DNA of 64,000 bases, taken from Atopsyche davidsoni (taxonomy: Eukaryota; Arthropoda; Insecta; Trichoptera; Hydrobiosidae). Under the pieces are notes generated by a model. That model was not told the DNA's origin. It saw nothing but the letters and a program-made list of their open reading frames with translations, and made no database searches. The translations under genes were made by a program, and so were the position numbers. Of the stretch, positions 62,634-64,000 are shown in pieces (within the stretch, counting starts at the first letter, position 1; each line of letters begins with the position of its first letter). The stretch spans positions 16,174,501-16,238,500 of the forward strand of contig JAILWY010000001.1 in NCBI GenBank assembly GCA_022113835.1, given 5' to 3'.

Positions 62634-62917
62634 GTATGTAACAATAAAAAATAAACCTATTTTATATAGTAAACCTAGAACTTAAATTCAGAGATTAAAA
62701 AAACTATCTCTTGGTAATGTGAAAACGGCGTGTGTTGAATTTGCATCCATCGAGATTTTTTAAATCAATATTTATATATTTTATAATAAAGCAAAACAAA
62801 CACATAAGATAAACAAAAACAACGGTTGGGAAATTTAAATTTAAAGATTTAAAAAAAAAAAAAAAGAAAAAGATATTATAGACAATTTTTATAGCTTCAG
62901 TTAATAATGCCTTAAAA
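62634..62917 (+). other. Intron 2 of the B4GAT1-like gene, start
   Basis: AT-rich intronic sequence after the donor at 62634. No next exon is visible before the window ends. Confidence 0.6.
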
Positions 62918-63126
62918 CAGTTTTTTTAACCTTTTTGAATACGCGACCCCGTTTTAAGAAAAAAAAAGAAAATGGTGATCCCTTAGGCCTAGGGTCTTAA
63001 TAAAACTATGTCTGTGATTTTAGTGTAGGACCTACAAACAATTGTCTTTTACTTTTACCGGCGACATCCCGAGTAAGGCCCCGCGGCCCCCCCTGGGGCT
63101 CGCGACCCACAGATTGAAAAACACTG
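62918..63126. mobile_element. hAT-type MITE
   Basis: About 209 bp with degenerate inverted ends: left CAGTTTTTTTAACCTTTTTG...CGCGACCCC, right GGGGCTCGCGACCC...TTGAAAAACACTG. The CAGTG...GGGTCGCG pattern is typical of many hAT elements. The flanks CCTTAAAA (62910-62917) and TCTTAGAA (63127-63134) match at 6 of 8 positions, consistent with an eroded 8-bp hAT target duplication. No coding capacity. Confidence 0.65.
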
Positions 63127-64000
63127 TCTTAGAATAACATATAGTTAGAGAAGAGTAAATGTGACTCTAATAGGGTTTTCTCAGTTGCAGCGCTGGAGTT
63201 TCCATTCCACCGGCTAGTTGGGACCCGTCCCATTAAAAGCTGCGCGATTTCATCCCCTAGCTGAGTCAATGTTTGTTCTTTAAACAATCAGTCGCTGTAT
63301 ACGCTCTTAAAAAAATACAGGCGTACACGGAAGTTGTACAATTACTGCCGGCGGACATCGCGCAGTAAGGCCTGTTCCCACTGCAGCCGCGGGCACGGTC
63401 ACGGCCTGGGCAGGACCAGACGCGGTCGTATCAAATATAGAAAAACTTAATTTTGTTTAAAAGGACTCTCTTAGGCAATAGGTAGAGTATAAATTGACAT
63501 TTTTTGTGTATCCAGTAGAGTAAAATGAGTTTAAAATACAAGCAAGAGATATAAAGTATTTTTTGAAAATAAGGGGATAAATCACGCAATAATTTATGAA
63601 ATGCCGTTAAAAGTGATTTATCTTATGAAAATCAAGATCAAAACACAAATATTGATTTTTATTGTTCCCTTAAAACATTATGGAAACGTTTGATTGTTTA
63701 TATGAATTGCATGCTATTGAATACAGATTTGTTAAAAATCAAAGTTTCTTTTTATATTTGAATGTGTAACCATACATTATTTGGTTAATTTATGACAAAA
63801 GTTACGGCTGAAGTTGTTTGTTGGATTATTCTCCTTTAAATATTTTTATCTATTGCTTAGTCTAGTATACAAACCTTATAACAAGTATTATAGCGTTGTT
63901 AAATATTATAGCTCATCAAAAACTGTTAAATATTTAACAGGTAGATATAAAATGTTTACTCGGAAGAATGTCCGTATATACATAATGAAGTCCGTTTCAA
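63127..64000. other. Intronic sequence to window end
   Basis: A GC-richer repeat-like block at about 63340-63430 (GACATCGCGCAGTAAGGCC) resembles part of the preceding hAT MITE (GACATCCCGAGTAAGGCC at 63064). The rest is AT-rich. No B4GAT1 3' exon is seen. Confidence 0.45.

Overview
This 64 kb window is AT-rich nuclear DNA from an insect. The genes are split by spliceosomal introns, the proteins are insect-type (a troponin T with a C-terminal poly-glutamate tail, an arthropod IGF-like peptide), there is a short TTAGG-type telomere-motif array, and short TA microsatellites and non-autonomous transposons are common. An IGF-like peptide together with these protein sequences would suit a hemimetabolous insect such as a hemipteran, but this placement is weak.

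Layout. 1-19.3 kb holds no confidently identified gene. It contains AT-rich DNA, a near-perfect 620-bp palindrome carrying tRNA-like sequences, MITE-like repeats, TA microsatellites, a 16-bp GC-rich minisatellite and several GC-richer islands that may be promoters or enhancers. 19.36-24.35 kb (+) encodes an insulin/IGF-family prohormone with two likely 3' ends. 28.25-36.41 kb (+) is the complete 17-coding-exon gene for coatomer subunit beta (beta-COP), with a piggyBac deletion derivative in its first coding-region intron. 38.80-44.28 kb (-) is troponin T, with a 3-nt microexon, tiny cassette exons and a mutually exclusive exon pair. A 1.9 kb CpG-dense island lies upstream of it. 47.63-53.55 kb (+) is a HELQ (mus301-type) DNA helicase. 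54.70-57.08 kb (-) is RRP8, an rRNA-processing methyltransferase, arranged tail-to-tail with HELQ. 59.49-62.63 kb (+) is the 5' part of a B4GAT1-like glucuronyltransferase whose 3' exons are not visible here.

The genes are not an operon and share no pathway. They are a housekeeping trafficking subunit, a muscle protein, a DNA-repair helicase, a nucleolar methyltransferase, a Golgi glycosyltransferase and a growth-factor peptide. The least ordinary features are a dispersed repeat family in which tRNA-like Pol III promoter modules sit head-to-head in palindromes (2.0, 4.6 and 61.2 kb), the IGF gene with a G-rich exon whose two halves are open in different frames, and the array of frame-neutral micro-exons in troponin T. 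All exon boundaries were read by eye from splice consensus, frame and family similarity. No transcript evidence was available.
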